64,000 nt of DNA from Cordilura impudica (GCA_963682025.1 OY821519.1:132781612-132845611), one strand, 5' to 3'; positions 33,702 to 45,957 are shown, counted from the stretch's first letter. The notes: a model not told the origin generated them from the letters alone. Made by a program: numbers and translations.

Positions 33702-35299
33702 AAGAGCGGCAAGAAATATGGCGTCGTTTGCTGTCCCTGTCTTTCTACTTTTGTAGCGTCCCTGTTGAAAAACCTTAATGTTTTGCAGCCATTTTTCGAG
33801 ATATCAAACCAAATTCAAATGCCGGATCTTTGACACCCTCCTCCCGTATTCTAAAAGCAATATTACAATCAATGTTGTCAACACTAAGAGACAAAAAAGG
33901 ATAAATTATAATGACTAGATTGATGTTTAAAATGAATAACATAATTAACATAAATGTAAATACATACATGCAGTTACGAAAACTGATTCTAACCACATTG
34001 CTCGTAGGCCTGACTTTTAGGTGAGTGTGTTAAAGCGCTGACCAAAAAGTGCAAGTACGAGTGTATGTGAAGGTTCACGGTTCAAACCTCACGGCCGTCC
34101 TAAGTAGAAAAAATTTCATGTAGAAACATTCTATTCAATTTAACATAACAATTATCACAATGTTCAATAAATCGCTGATGAAGGCTGAAATGCCAGAAAC
34201 CGGTCCGATTAAGATATGCTTTTTTCTTCTTATTCTTTACCACGCACCATTGAATTACATTTTTATTTAAATAGAGTAAGAATATAAGCATCTCATCGAT
34301 AAATAATCCGTTCACATGTACAAACAAAAATAACAAAAACAACGAGCAAACAAACATGTGTATACACCGCTATAATATAGATTCTATATGTTAGGTATAA
34401 GCAGTTTTCACAATTTTAGTTTTTTATATGAAATTATATCGGAGTATCTTTACATATACGTATGTTATTCCTTGGCTATTGGACCTAGAAGCTCTGAATT
34501 CAATACCAAACGGCTCAAAATAATGACAGGCTCTATGATCTTAATTTTACCAAGGTATGTATATGGATTATTTTGTGAATGAGCGTAATTTCAATAGACA
34601 GACGGACGGACAGATATCGCTACATCGACTCGAGTTGTCATAAGGATCAAGAATATATATACTTTCGGGGATTGCAAACAAACTAAAAAATAGAAGTTTT
34701 ACTAAGATTAATTAACATTTAATGGAAACATTAACAAATTTTGGCTTTGCGAATACATTCGTCCATAACTCGTAAACTAAAGCTGAGAGAAAAAACCAAT
34801 ACCGGTTTTGATGTCCTTGCATCCAATATAATTAAATTCGTGCAAAGTTATTTAAAAAATATCAGTTTTACAAACTTGTAACTAAGACTTTCTCGCGATA
34901 GCGAACTGATTAGAAAACGGATTCAGATCCAGTAAATTTAAACCAAATGTCCAGCTAATCGCGAAAAGTGTCATGTTGCGCGCTGTGTAATATGTTTGTT
35001 TTAAAAATTAAGGTTTGCGCACGGGGAACTTACATACATGCTCACTTGTAAGAAGTTTCTTAATTGAAATTATTAAATTTTTGTAATCATATTAGCCTTG
35101 GAAATATGATGTAATATGTTTTCCATATATTATCATTATTTAATAATTATTTTACTTTAAAATGTAAGGAAAAGCACGTGAAAACATTATTTTTAACAAA
35201 AAAAACAATCGCTTATGAGACAAAACCTTTATGGCAAACGTTTTCTGTAGTTATTAAAAATTATATCGAACGTCTTTTTATTAAAAGAAGCCCGGCAAA
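33702..35299. other. Intron sequence with family B scraps
   Basis: Family B pieces lie near 33792-33845 (hairpin-like AAATTCAAATGCCGGATC then TTTGACACCCTCC) and 34585-34690 (CAGACGGACGGACAGATATC then GTCATAAGGATCAAGAATAT). The rest is AT-rich intron with no recognised feature. Confidence 0.45.
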
Positions 35300-37635
35300 T
35301 GGTAGAAAAAAGGAATATTGACCCTAAGAAGCTTACAAAAATATTGTCACTTTTTAAGAAAATTCCGAATATTTTGAGGAGAAAACCAGCTCAAAAGTCC
35401 ATAAAGCACAGAACATGCCGGTTCGAAACTCCAAAAAGAACATCGAACCAAAAATAACGTGTTAAAAAACTTAAGGAGTGAGATCGAAAAAATCTTAACA
35501 CACGCTTATCCTCTTTTTTATCAAGTTATCCTTAAAAAATATGCCAGTTATTGTGCTTAATGACAACCCTGTTAATTTGTTGTTAGTTTAATTAAAATTA
35601 GTGATAAAATAAAAGTACGTGCTAAAATGTGAAAGATATTCAACAAAATCCAATTTGGTCCTATAAAAAGTTGGCAAAGCTCTGCCGTCAAACTATTTCC
35701 AATGTTATTACAAAGTATCAGGAGAATTTAAGCAGATCAGAATATTTGGTGCGAAAAGTTAAAATCAATGTAGGTTTGAAAACATACAAAATCCAAAAAG
35801 TTACAGACAGAAACACTGTAAAATAAAGGGTCCGCCAAATAACTTTTTTTTTTTTTGAAAATGCTATAAAAAAAAACTACTGAATATTATCTCAAATTTC
35901 TTTTTTTTTTTTTTGAAAGTACAATCTTTCCGGTTAGTAATGGAAAATAACTTCATTCAAATGGCTGCCTCGGCTGGCCTGCAGTAGCCTACACGATCGG
36001 TCCAATTTTTAAGCACATTATCGATTGCGTGCAGCGGTATTTCACCAATGGCTTCACGAATATTGTCCTTTAAAGCGTCAATTGTCTCTGGCTTGTTGGC
36101 GTAACACTTATCTTTGAGGGCCCCCACAAATAATAGTCCAATGGTGTCAAATCGCAGCTCCGAGGTGGCCAAACGACATCAGCTCTGCGGCTGATAATGC
36201 GATCTTCAAAAACAGGGCGCAAAACATCGAGTGTAGCTTCGGCTGTGTGGCACGTAGCGCCGTCCTGTTGAAACTAAATGTTGCCAATATCCTCCTTTTC
36301 AATTTTTGTGAACAAAAATTCGTTCAACGTGGCCCGATAACGATCGCCATTGACTGTAACGGTCACTCCTTGCTCATTTTCGAAGAAAAATGGCCCAATT
36401 ATGCCTCTGGACCAAAATCCGCACCAAACAGTGACTCGTTTTGGGTGTATCGGCTTTTCAATGTATTTTGCTTGTTTACATACCCGCCAAGATCAAAATG
36501 AGCTTCATCTGAAAAGATGATTTCTTTGGCAAAATCGGCATCTTCTGTAAGTCGATCGAGGGCCCACTTAGCGAAGCGAAAACGCATTGGATGGTCAGTT
36601 GGCTTCAACTCCTGAACCAATTAGATTTTGTATGGCGTCATACCAAGGTCTTTATGCAAAATTCGTCTCAATGATGCCTCCGAAATGTTCAATTCTTGAG
36701 AACGATGGTGAATTGATGTTGATGGCGCTTCACGCACACTTTCTGCCACAGCAGCAATATTCTCGGGTGTACGCATTGTTTTTGGCTTTTCACGCTTTGG
36801 TCTATCGATGAGGATGCTAGTTTCTTTCACTTTTTTCACAAGATAACGAACATACGGAGCTGACAGTGCTTCTCTTCTTCCAAAATCCGCACGCAATTTT
36901 CGCACACATTCTGCAACATTACCATGATTTTCAAAGTAATGTCGCAATATTTCCCAGCGTTGTTCAAGCGTATACACAACCATATTCGTTTAGCGGAAGG
37001 ATAAAACTAATTATCTATCAAATCAGACATGAGCTAGTGTTACCATTCACGAAATAAGCACTAGTTGAAAAAAAAAAACGTTAGATGGCGGACCCTTTAT
37101 TTAGAGGCCAAAAACTAAGCACAGAAATTGAAATCATGTTGAATACGAAAAAATACTCCTGTTGCTTAATGGACGACGGTTTGTAGTGGCATATTTTTGA
37201 CTGCTGGTTCGGGGTGAAAATTTTTATGAAGCTAAAGAAATGTTGAAGATAAGTTCAATATCCAAAAGCAGACTAAATTCCAAAAAAGTTTCTGGTATGG
37301 AAAGCAATATGCAGATGTGGCAAAAGAAGCAAATCATTTGTTACAACAGGCGCTAAAGCAAACAAAATTTATATTAAGGAGTGTTTGCAAAAAAGACTCC
37401 TACCGTTCATAATTGGAATAGCTCTTGAGTGGAATGAGATCAAACCGTCCTTGTGAAAAAGGGCTCTTGTGAAAAAGGGGTTGAAGACGATAAAAAAAAG
37501 GTATCCCAAAATGTGGAAGATTTTACACGGAGATGGACTACCTGTTATATAAAAGTGACAGAAATCGCTATACAATCCCTAATGGAAGGGTTTCCGGAAA
37601 AGGTCCATAACTTCATAAGAAGTGACTAGAACAAT
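35300..37635 (+). mobile_element. Tc1/mariner-superfamily element (maT-like), interrupted by another mariner
   Basis: The plus-strand N-terminal frame 35629-35826 reads KDIQQNPIWSYKKLAKLCRQ, VITKYQENLSR and GLKTYKIQKVTDRNTVK. The coding text then stops at the insertion at 35826 and resumes after 37099 with LEAKN, KLKSC and further matches in several frames (KEANHLLQQALKQTKFILRS, then VKKGLKTIKKRYPKMWKILH), ending near 37628. From memory it resembles a widespread arthropod family with DDxD or DDxE catalysis, but I cannot fix its subgroup. A separate HTH-like piece (LTKILSLFKKIPNILRRKPA) at 35320-35400 may be a second fragment. Confidence 0.6.
35826..37097 (-). mobile_element. Near full-length mariner, TA target duplication, all three catalytic Asp readable
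   Basis: Inverted ends AAGGGTCCGCCA flanked by TA at 35824-35825 and 37098-37099; length 1,272 bp. Minus-strand transposase: MVVYTLEQRWEILRHYFENH (start at 36983), HTH, then TAA inside KI*LVQELKP near 36620. IIFSDEAHFDLGGYVNKQN, QQDGATCHTAEATL and PPRSCDLTPLDYYLW carry the three Asp but lie in different frames. At least one stop and several frameshifts make it inactive. It is younger than the element it split. Confidence 0.88.
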
Positions 37636-37843
37636 AAAAGTTAGTTTTTTATATGCTTTAAACATAAATAAATAAAAATTAAATATAAAAAATAAAAACT
37701 CTGGGTTCAATTGTTTCCTTATTATTACATTAATTATATGTATGTTAAGATTTATTCGATATCACTCCTTATGAATGCTACCACGTAATCGATATTAGAG
37801 GTAATTTCTGTGAACAATTAAGACACAAAAAATTCAAAGTTCC

Positions 37844-39495
37844 CGCAAAAGTTTTTAGTTTGGCAGACTATATGTAGTTGTTGGAAATGAAGCAGTTCGA
37901 ATGCGACCAATACTACACTTCTTACACCTAAATGGTCTATGTCCAGTAAAAGGATCACTGAAAGCGCTATAAAAGCGCTTATGGGAGGCATTTTGTGCAT
38001 TAAATTGCTTGTATTGTTTCTGACCAGAGGATCCATTACATCCCCATTTAGAAATTAAAGTAATGCTGCCATTACCAATTTTTTTTAAATGATCAGTATC
38101 AAGCGTATTTAGCAATCGTTCTGCAGTATGTTCAAGGAGATCTTGCAATTTTATTTCTGCTGATGTTGAAGTGACACTAATAGGAGATTGTGAAGGTAAG
38201 CATTCTTTTTTGGCAGAAACTAAATCTCGATACTCTGGAAAAATCCCACAATTCTTTTCATTGGTTCGCTTCCGCAATTCCTTATATTGATTTTTGGTCA
38301 ATCTCAAATCCAAAACAAGTAAGAAAATTATAGTCGGTCTAGACCGACTATACGATACCCTATACCATGCGTTTAGAAACCCTATCTCTTAGGCCCAACT
38401 AACTGGACATAGAAAATAAGCAAAAACCAAATTTGAGTGGGATTTTTATTAATTTTTTTGGCTGCAGATATAAAAAAGTTCATATCGGATGCTATATCTA
38501 TAAAGGGGCTAGGTCCAAAAATGGACCGATCCTGATCATATTTGGTAAAGTCTCTTGTATTTTGCGAAAATATGTACAAACAAAATTTGAGAAGAATCAG
38601 TGCAATATTTTTGTTTTTTAATAGATTTAACTGAAGATCGGGAAGCAGCTCTATATGGGGTCAAAGGGATCATTTTTGAACTTCTCATTAGTGGATGTAA
38701 TGAACGCATACAAACCCAATTTGAGTAAGATCTATATAACAATTTGGATCTTATGGCAATTTATGTCGATTTCATATGGGTAATTTGTATGGGGGCTAGG
38801 TCTGAACATGGACCGATTCTCACCAATTTCAATAGCGTTCATCCCATGGCCGATAAAGGCTTATATACCAAATTTCATCAAAATATATTCATATTTGCGA
38901 CCTGCAGTTTGATTACAAGCTTTACATGGACACACAGACGGACGGACGGGCGGACGGACGGACGGACGGACGGACATTGTTAAATCAACTCAGAAAGTGA
39001 TTCTGATTCGATCGGTATAATTAAAGATGGGTCTAGGTCAAATATTTTTGGTTGTTACAAACAGCAGCACAAAGTCATTATACCCAAACCACATAGTGGT
39101 ATAGGGTATAAATAGGGCGAACGCTTCTTCCGGCGTAAATTTCTTATCTTCAATTGGTGTAGGAATGCTTTTCAAAATCCTCTTTGTGCGCCTTGGGCTC
39201 GCTTCTGCTATTTTTTCAATTATTTCAATTTTATTTTTTTTTTATTTTGGGTTGGTTGAATTTGGTGCAAAAATGAATCCTTAATAATTCTTTGAGAAAT
39301 TTCTTCATTGATATTCTCCAGCTTGCGCCTTCGAGATCTTTCACTACATCCGTCAATTGGTTTTGCTGGTCGACCCATTCTTCCACTTTCGTTGGCAGTT
39401 GTAGATGCACTCTCAAATATAAGTTCCTTTATTAACCAGCTATAAAAGGCTTATGGGAGGCAGTTTGTGCTTATATTTTGTGTGTCCCCTTTAGG
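37844..39495 (-). pseudogene. Unclassified transposon ORF III, split by a Helentron-like insertion
   Basis: From the right on the minus strand: GRPAKPIDGCSERSRRRKLE (about 39330-39385, in a different frame from the longest ORF there), then IEKIAEASPRRTKRILKSI and DKKFTPEEAFAL up to 39113. After the 38314-39112 insertion the protein resumes with LDLRLTKNQYKELRKRTNEK, then TLISKWGCNGSSGQKQYKQF (38313-37855). I recall multi-copy arthropod proteins with GRPxK, KFTPDEAL and WGCDGSSG motifs. This copy has Asn in the third motif. A partial second copy of the YSAF/SHK region seems present near 39437-39490. Confidence 0.6.
38314..39112 (-). mobile_element. Helentron-like family A, full-length copy inside transposon ORF III
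   Basis: Bounded by AACAAGTAAGAAAATTATAG with the perfect palindrome AGTCGGTCTAGACCGACT on the left and CACATAGTGGTATAGGGTAT on the right. A (GGAC)n tract lies at 38938-38978. Flanking coding sequence joins without a target duplication; an insertion between two T residues on the minus strand would restore the reading frame, which is the Helentron habit. The plus-strand frame at 38744-38983 is not a gene. Confidence 0.75.
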
Positions 39496-39499
39496 CATC

Positions 39500-40020
39500 A
39501 TTTACTAATTGCAAACGTCTGCGCATTGAATGAATAAGCTTTGGAAAATTCTATTTTACAAGGCATATTTTCCCACTCCCCTTTAAAAAATCTTAATAAG
39601 CATTTTTATTTGTTGGCGATCTTTACCGACCTTTTTCTTTAAATGAACCCACATATTGTCGATAGGGTTCATATAAGAACTCTGGGCAGGAGTATCGATA
39701 ACTTTGGTATAGTTTTAAAATAACCACGACCTACACATATAAGATTTATGTGAATTTTCCGGGTCAACAAAACCGAATTGTCAAACACTAGCGGTTAGTT
39801 CATTTTTTAAAAGATCAAGATAAACTACTTTGGTAAATATTCCATCCAAAATACTGATTTTACCAACATCCTTGATTGATATAAAACCCCTGCCATAGTT
39901 GACAAAATTACAAACTTTACTGTAGGAATTAAATTTTAATTTTCTAATTTTTTGAGATCCATCATGATAGTACACCATCACTTTCGTCTCATTACAGAAA
40001 ATAATATAATAAAATAATAT
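39500..40020 (-). mobile_element. Tc1-family C-terminal fragment
   Basis: Minus-strand text: TKVMVYYHDGSQKIRKLK, ISIKDVGKISILDGIFTKVV, YLDLLKNELTASV, then QFGFVDPENS, KVIDTPAQSSYMNPIDNMW and VHLKKKVGKDRQQIK. The second catalytic region is partly deleted. In the last block active Tc1 proteins read SPDLNPIENLW, so this copy has lost SPD and carries Asp in place of the catalytic Glu. No ends found. Confidence 0.65.
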
Positions 40021-40124
40021 TTTTCATTTAAAGCGAGGAATATATGTGTTCTTGTTATACATAACCATTAATCACTTGAAGAGCTAATCCTCTTGTGCTG
40101 GATTGCGGTTTATCGTATATACTA

Positions 40125-41375
40125 CATGGGGTGAAAACGCCGTGGCCTTCCAATGAAAAACCAGTTTTTTGGATTTGAAATCAATTTTATTCTTCGAAGT
40201 AATCTCTGTTAAGTGAAATGCACTTCTTCCAACTATCCTCTAACATCCTGAAACCCTTGAAACAATACAATTTTTCAAAGTCTTCAAAATAGGCTTCCAT
40301 CTCTGATATGACTTCTTCATTTGTGGAAAATCTCTTTCCCTGGAGCCATCTTTTCAAGTTTGAGAACAAATAATAATCGCTGGGGGCCAATTCATAATGT
40401 AAAGACTTCAATTTTTCTGAAGCCAAAGCCGATGAATGCACCGATGCATTGTCATGATGGGACACGATTTTGTTCTTATTTACGTGGGGTCGTTTTTTTT
40501 TTAATTTCTTCATCCAATCTGTCCAATAACTCAATATAGTACTTGGCAGTTGTTGTTTTTCCTTTCTTCAAGTAATCAATAAATATTATACCACGTGCAT
40601 CCCAAAAAACACTGACCATTACTTTCCAGCCGATTGTTGAGTCTTTGTCCGCTTTGGTCGGCTTTCGCACACTTGTAATCACTCCGCAGACTGTCTATTG
40701 TAGTAATGAATCCACGTCTCATCCGTTGTCATAAATCGATGAAAAAATTCAGTTGAATATACTTCAAACATCTCCACAGAAAGCTTGGAATCATGAACAC
40801 GTTTCAGTTTTTGTTCAGTTGTTAAAAATCGCGGCACCCATCGAGCAGAAAGCTTTTTCATATTTAAATGATCATGTAATGTATACCGAACTTACTCTGC
40901 TGATATCTTTATGATGCCAGCAACCTGACTTAATTTATTTTTTCGCTCATCCAATACAACCCGATGCACTTTTACTACGTTTTCTTTCTTTTCGGCAACT
41001 GCCTGATTTGGACGACCAGTACGATCTGCATCATTTGTGCTCTTACGAACAGTTTCAAATTCGGAATACCACGTTTTAACCATTGAATATGACGGCGAAG
41101 ATTCACCATAACGTTTATCAATCCATTTTTTGACTTGGACATTATTTTTTTCACCAAAAAAGAATGTGTAATCAAAACACGAGACTCTTTGCAATCCATT
41201 TGTTGTCAATATTTAAAAGCAGCATCATTTATATTACGGAAACTTTTGTTCTAATTAATGAAATATTATGAAATTTTGAAGCAATTTTTCTAACAGTTGG
41301 CTCTACTGAATAAATGGACAAAATTGGCACTTATCACGTCATCTCTATGTGAGGCCACATACTTTTCACTCCATG
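40125..41375 (-). mobile_element. Irritans-type mariner, TA-flanked, third catalytic Asp deleted
   Basis: Ends CATGGGGTGAAAACGCCGTG and the inverse of CATGGAGTGAAAAGTATGTG are flanked by TA; 1,251 bp. Minus-strand protein in order: CKESRVLITHSFLVKK-type start (about 41199), KKWIDKRYGESSPSYSMVKT, HTH, KKLSARWVPRFLTTEQKLKR, FMTTDETWIHYYNRQSAE (first Asp), VMVSVFWDARGIIFIDYLKK, VSHHDNASVHSSA (second Asp), then LHYELAPSDYYLFSNLK. Compared with the copy at 60188, ten residues containing SPDL are missing at that point, removing the third Asp. Several frameshifts as well. It resembles the horn-fly Himar1 group. Confidence 0.88.
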
Positions 41376-41566
41376 TAGTAGTTTTAATTATTTTTCTTTC
41401 AACACTTTTTTCGGTCTGCCTGGTGACCCTTTAATTGAAATATACCAATTGAATAATATTTGGGACACATCTTTCACACACAAATGCACAAAATTCGCGG
41501 AAAATAAACGATTTGATTGTTGTCTTCACTCATTATGTAAAGACTTTTTAACACCATTCATATTAA

Positions 41567-42046
41567 AGGTGCTATTACATGATGTGTTTTTTACATATGT
41601 ACTGTCAAATTTTCCCACAACAAAAGTTGTACACATCGTGTGATACATATGAAACATTGTTTATGTACAATACATGAGGAAAGTCACATTTACATTTTTC
41701 AATTAGAACAGGTTCTATTTCTGCATGACAAACATATGAAAATACAACACTGCTTGTGGCGAAAGAAAAACAGAGTAAATTTTAAAGATTAATATTGAAA
41801 GAAAAATAAATTGTTTAGTATTAAATTATTTAGTATTTTTTTTAACAATAAATTTTTGTAAATTCACAAATTAAATCAGCTGTTGTTTACATTTAGAGGT
41901 TATGTCATACGAAAATATATATGCACGTGTGATAGCAAAAAATATGAATCGTATGTAAAAGACAATTTTGACAGATATGAGTAATTTCATATGGATAAAA
42001 AAAAGTCACAGTACATATGTAAAAAACACTTCGTGTAATAGCACCT
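41567..42046. mobile_element. Harbinger-like MITE (TAA target duplication), family H2
   Basis: Inverted ends start AGGTGCTATTACATGATG and match their partners for about 40 bp with few mismatches (inner part GTTTTTTACATATGTACTGT). TAA flanks both sides (41564-41566, 42047-42049). 480 bp, no coding sequence. Its first bases, AGGTRC, and its target duplication are the same as those of the unrelated-looking element at 4952. Confidence 0.75.
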
Positions 42047-42049
42047 TAA

Positions 42050-42884
42050 GTAAACATCGCTGTTTGTTGTTGTTGTAAAGTGCGTGTTGATAATTTATAG
42101 TCCTGAACATGTACAGAAACGGAATGTGTGTGAAAAAAAACAAATACGTATGTACAGCATTTGTTGTTGAAATTCTTAAATGAAAAAAACCATTTAAAAA
42201 AAAATTTTTTTTACTGTGCAAAGTTTTTCTTGACAAACTGTATATGTTACAATTTTTATACGCGCAATCCATACTCCACTTCCATTTTAATTTTCTTCGA
42301 AAATTCTACAATAAAAGTCATTACATTTTCAAGTTTAAATTTATATTTCATGGTAAAAACAAAAACTTTTGCTGGGTATTTAATATTGTATATGAAGTCT
42401 AATTTTTCTCCATAAGATCGAAATCATTCAAATCAAATCCATTCATACATCCAACCATACATTTATTTGTGCAACCATCATGGAATCGTCATATGAAAAC
42501 AACCACAGATTTGTTTTCATAATGCTTAAGGTAAATTGAAAGTCGTATGATGCTGGTAACTAAGTATAATACTGATGATTTACCACACAAAGTTGTAAAT
42601 ACTACATGGATAGATGAATGCTAGAAAGGATAAATAGATGGATGGATGGATGGATGGATAGATACATGCTGGCATGAATACAAGAGATTTGTTTTGGTTA
42701 AAATATTTTATGGCTCGTTTGTTTAGTTTAGTTTTTTTGTTTATTATTATTATTATTTTCTGAGTAAATGCTAGTTTCTGTTGAGTTGAAAGTAGTGATA
42801 TTAAATTTCAATAGTTAAATGATTTAATATGTGCGTGTTCTATTCATTTATTTATGATTTTCTTTATGCTTTCTCTAATTCTAG
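42050..42884. other. Intron sequence before exon B
   Basis: No element recognised; a (GATG)n microsatellite lies at 42638-42662. The tract before the acceptor, TTTATGCTTTCTCTAATTCTAG, is a normal pyrimidine-rich 3' splice region with a plausible branch site CTAAT. Confidence 0.5.
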
Positions 42885-42963
42885 ATATCGTGATCCTTGT
42901 TCTGCTAGTCTAAATGAAGATGATCAACATACAACTAAATTAATAGGTGATGGCAAGAAGAAG
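42885..42963 (+). CDS. Internal exon B of the same host gene
   Basis: A 79-nt exon sits between CTAG at 42881-42884 (acceptor AG) and AAG|GTAAGT. Its first base completes the Arg codon begun in the exon at 31634; 26 whole codons follow, so it ends in phase 0. The peptide runs YRDPCSASLNEDDQHTTKL and ends in a basic patch, DGKKK. One more Cys fits the extracellular, disulfide-rich reading of the neighbouring exon. The intron before it is 11,099 bp and is filled with transposons. An exon this small could easily be missed by ORF-based annotation; the matching phases on both sides are the main support. Confidence 0.85.
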
Positions 42964-44057
42964 GTAAGTTTAACATAATCAATCCATCACATTTGTAAGT
43001 TACTCGTACAAGAAAGATTTCATTATGTTAAAATCACACAAAAGTTAAGTTTTTATTAATTTCTAAAAAATGGTTTAAAGCCAAAAGTTTAAGAAGAAGA
43101 AATTTATATTACCATTCAACAAAGTTCAGCAATTATTCAGGAAGCATTGCTATTTAAAGAAACCATTATAAACATGTTCATATGTGAAGTAAAGACATCA
43201 TGATGGATACACAGATGTTCTGTTTTTTGAAAAAAAAAATCTAAATTATTGTAGGCAAAATATATTGTCCGTGCAACTAAGCTAACTTTAGGATGGGATT
43301 AAGATTGACTGGAATTAAGATTGATTGTTTGAAAATAAAACCTTTAGACATATGAACAAAACATACAGTAGCAAACGATAAAAAAGTATTAAAAATTACT
43401 TTGTACGTAAGAAAAAGAAACATGAAGAAGAAGCGGTAGGAAATTATCAAATGAACACGTCTTTTCTTAAACATGTTCAAGACTTGCTCTTGTGTTTAGT
43501 TCATCTATTAAATTGCTGTTTGATAATATTGCACAGAAGAAGAAAAAAAAACAGAATCCAAAGATTATAGTTGTAACCAGAAAGGAAAATTTATATGTAT
43601 GGAATAGAAAGATGAACAACAACATTATGTACTTCAAAAGTGATCTTTTGCAACAAGCACATAATTGAGTTGAATAGCAAAATAATAGAAAATTGTTTAT
43701 TACTACATTTGGGGAAGATGTTTTAACTGTTGTTGTTGTTTTTGAAATATGACTGCAGGCAGAAGTTCTAAAGAGGAATTCTTCTTTTAAGGGCATTCTT
43801 TATAAATCAAATATAATATTTAATATAATCACTGATGAAGAAAACTGAAAGGAAAAATATGTTCAACTCAAAGGGGAAAAATTTATTTAAAAAATTCCTT
43901 TTTTTTTGGATCTTAAAATTTGTAAATACAATTACGCTGGAACGCAGTAACAATACCGATATTCACTTTGAAGACAAAATACTAGATTCTGACGAAAGCA
44001 AATTTTTATACCATACACAAATTTATTAAAAATTCTGGCAGAGACTAACATCTCATA
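42964..44057. other. Intron sequence after exon B, nothing assigned
   Basis: AT-rich, with open frames that look random. No terminal repeats recognised. Confidence 0.5.
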
Positions 44058-44830
44058 AAGGGTGTTTTTTTTTTGCTTAGATAGAACTTTCGAAAGGGTT
44101 AGCTGTCAAACGAACTGTCATACGGTACTCACTTTTTGACATTTATGAACAGAATGCTCTGGCAAATCATCATTAATAAATTCACGCTTGAAAAACGCTA
44201 CCAAAGTATATAAATTTACGTTGAAAATCAGTCATGGATTCGCGCAACTTATAGACGATGTTTATCGTAAAATCGTGTTCAGCTATGAGGCTCATTTTTG
44301 GCCTAACGGTTTTGTTGATATACAAAATTGCCGCACATGGAGTAAGACGAGTCCACAACAGACCCTACAGACATCCAGATAAAGGCACCGTTTGGTGGCG
44401 TGGCATAATCAGACCTTATGTCTTCTTCTCGTGTTACGGTCGATGGAGATCGGTACCGCAGCATGATTTTTTTTTTTTTTTTTTTTTGAAAATATGGATG
44501 ACATTGATCCGGGCGAGGTGTGATTTCAACCGTATGACGCTAAGTGACATATGGCGACCTCAACCATCGGCTTATTGAAATCAAAATTTACCGATAAGTT
44601 GATTTCGAGAAATGGACCTGTCAATTGTCTTCGAAGGTCGTGCGATTAGACACCTCTCGATTTTTTCCTGTAGGGCTACGTGAAGTCACTGGTTTATGCT
44701 GATCAACCAGCAACAATTGAGGCCTTGGAGGCCAATATTGTTCATTTATTCATGACATAGGCCAGCAATTCTCGAAAAAATGACGCAGAATTGGACGTGC
44801 AGATATTGAAAAATTGGACTAAAATTTAAT
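44058..44830 (+). mobile_element. Mariner-family remnant with first catalytic Asp changed to Tyr
   Basis: A left end AAGGGTGTTTTTTTTTTGC follows TA. On the plus strand 44188-44382 reads SHGFAQLIDDVYRKIVFSYE, AHFWPNGFVDIQNCR: the conserved SDEAHF block has become SYEAHF. Downstream in other frames come HPDKGTVWWRGIIRPY and, near 44640-44700, RAIRHLSIFS with the third block decayed. A poly-T run at 44466-44486 interrupts it. The right end was not found. Confidence 0.7.
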
Positions 44831-44949
44831 TTTTTGTCTTAGTTTTTAAAATTTTTAAGTTCTATAGGGCTTAAAAAATTCCTTTTATAAATAAAAATCA
44901 ATTTCAGTTCGTAAGTACTTTATAGACTAGCGAACTACCGATATATTTT

Positions 44950-45064
44950 TGACAACTTGAACGGTCAATACCAAAAAATTGGATCATGAGTGACAATACA
45001 ATGGATACTTTTAATAAAATATATTTTTGACGACTTGAACGGTCAATACCAAAAATTTGGATCA
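44950..45064 (+). repeat. Pair of 42-bp direct repeats
   Basis: ATATATTTTTGACAACTTGA continuing ACGGTCAATACCAAAAAATT occurs at about 44950-44991 and again, with one or two changes, at about 45020-45063, separated by about 30 bases. Confidence 0.8.
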
Positions 45065-45129
45065 TTTATTTAAATACGAAAAAATATTAACATAAAATAG
45101 CTTACATTCAGAAATAATCGAACCCAAAA

Positions 45130-45957
45130 AAACAAAGTTTTTATTAAAACTCTTTCTAAACTTATAGATGTGAGTTTTGAATCTCTCCGTGACTGTGCGT
45201 GACTATTTTAAAATTAATCTTTGGTCACAACAAGTCTATGGACCAAGTTTCAGATTGATTGGATGAGGGGAAATGGGGTTTAAATCATTCCGTGACTGTG
45301 CGTGACTATCTCAAAATTAATCTCTGGCCCCAACAAGTCTATGGACAAAGTTTCAGATCGATCGGATGAGGGGAAGTGAGGTTTTCATCTCTCCGTGACT
45401 GTGCGTGACTATGCGTGACTGTGGGTGACTATGTTAAAGTTAATCTTTTTTCACAGCAAGTCTATCGACCAAGTTTCAGATCGATCGTATAAGGGGAAAT
45501 GGGTTTTAAATCACTCCGTGACTGTGCGTGACTGTGCGTGACTATACGTGACTGTACGTGACTATGTCAAAGTTAATATTACTTTACAGCAAAAATACCG
45601 ACCAAATTTCAGATTGATTGGATGAGGGGAAATCCGTTTTAAATCTCTGCGTGACTGTGCGTGACCTGCGTGACTGTGCATGACTAAGTCAAAGTTATGG
45701 ACAGCAAGAGTATGGACCAAGTTTTAGATCGATCGCATGAGGGGATATGACATTTAGATCACTCCGTGACTGTGCGTGACTATTCGTGAATGTGCGTGAC
45801 TACCCCAAAATGAATATGTAGCCACAACAAGTCGCAACAACATCTGTATGGGCCAAGTTTCAGATCACTTGGATATGGGGGAATGGGGTTGACCCATGAC
45901 AGATAGACAGACAAACAGGACAGACAGAGAGTATGAGTAAAAAGAAAGAGTTTAAAA
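45130..45957 (-). repeat. Satellite element S, longest copy 3
   Basis: Bounded by AACAAAGTTTTTATTAAAAC on the left and AAAGAAAGAGTTTAAAAAAT on the right, the same ends as the 1855 copy inverted. About six units of 110-125 bp, each with CAAGTTTCAGATCGATCG followed by GATGAGGGGAAATGGGGTTT and CCGTGACTGTGCGTGACT runs of variable number. A (CAGA) tract lies inside the right end. Confidence 0.75.

Noticed and set aside
38744..38983. 79-aa open frame ending in repeated TDGR as a gene
   Set aside because: The repeat is the (GGAC)n tract of Helentron-like family A and the frame is not kept in other copies.
39231..39416. 61-aa minus-strand open frame as the true protein
   Set aside because: A neighbouring frame gives GRPAKPIDGCSERSRRRK, which fits the ORF III family; the longer open frame is out of register.
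43467..43796. 109-aa minus-strand frame in the intron
   Set aside because: Composition is AT-driven and it lacks any motif or splice support.
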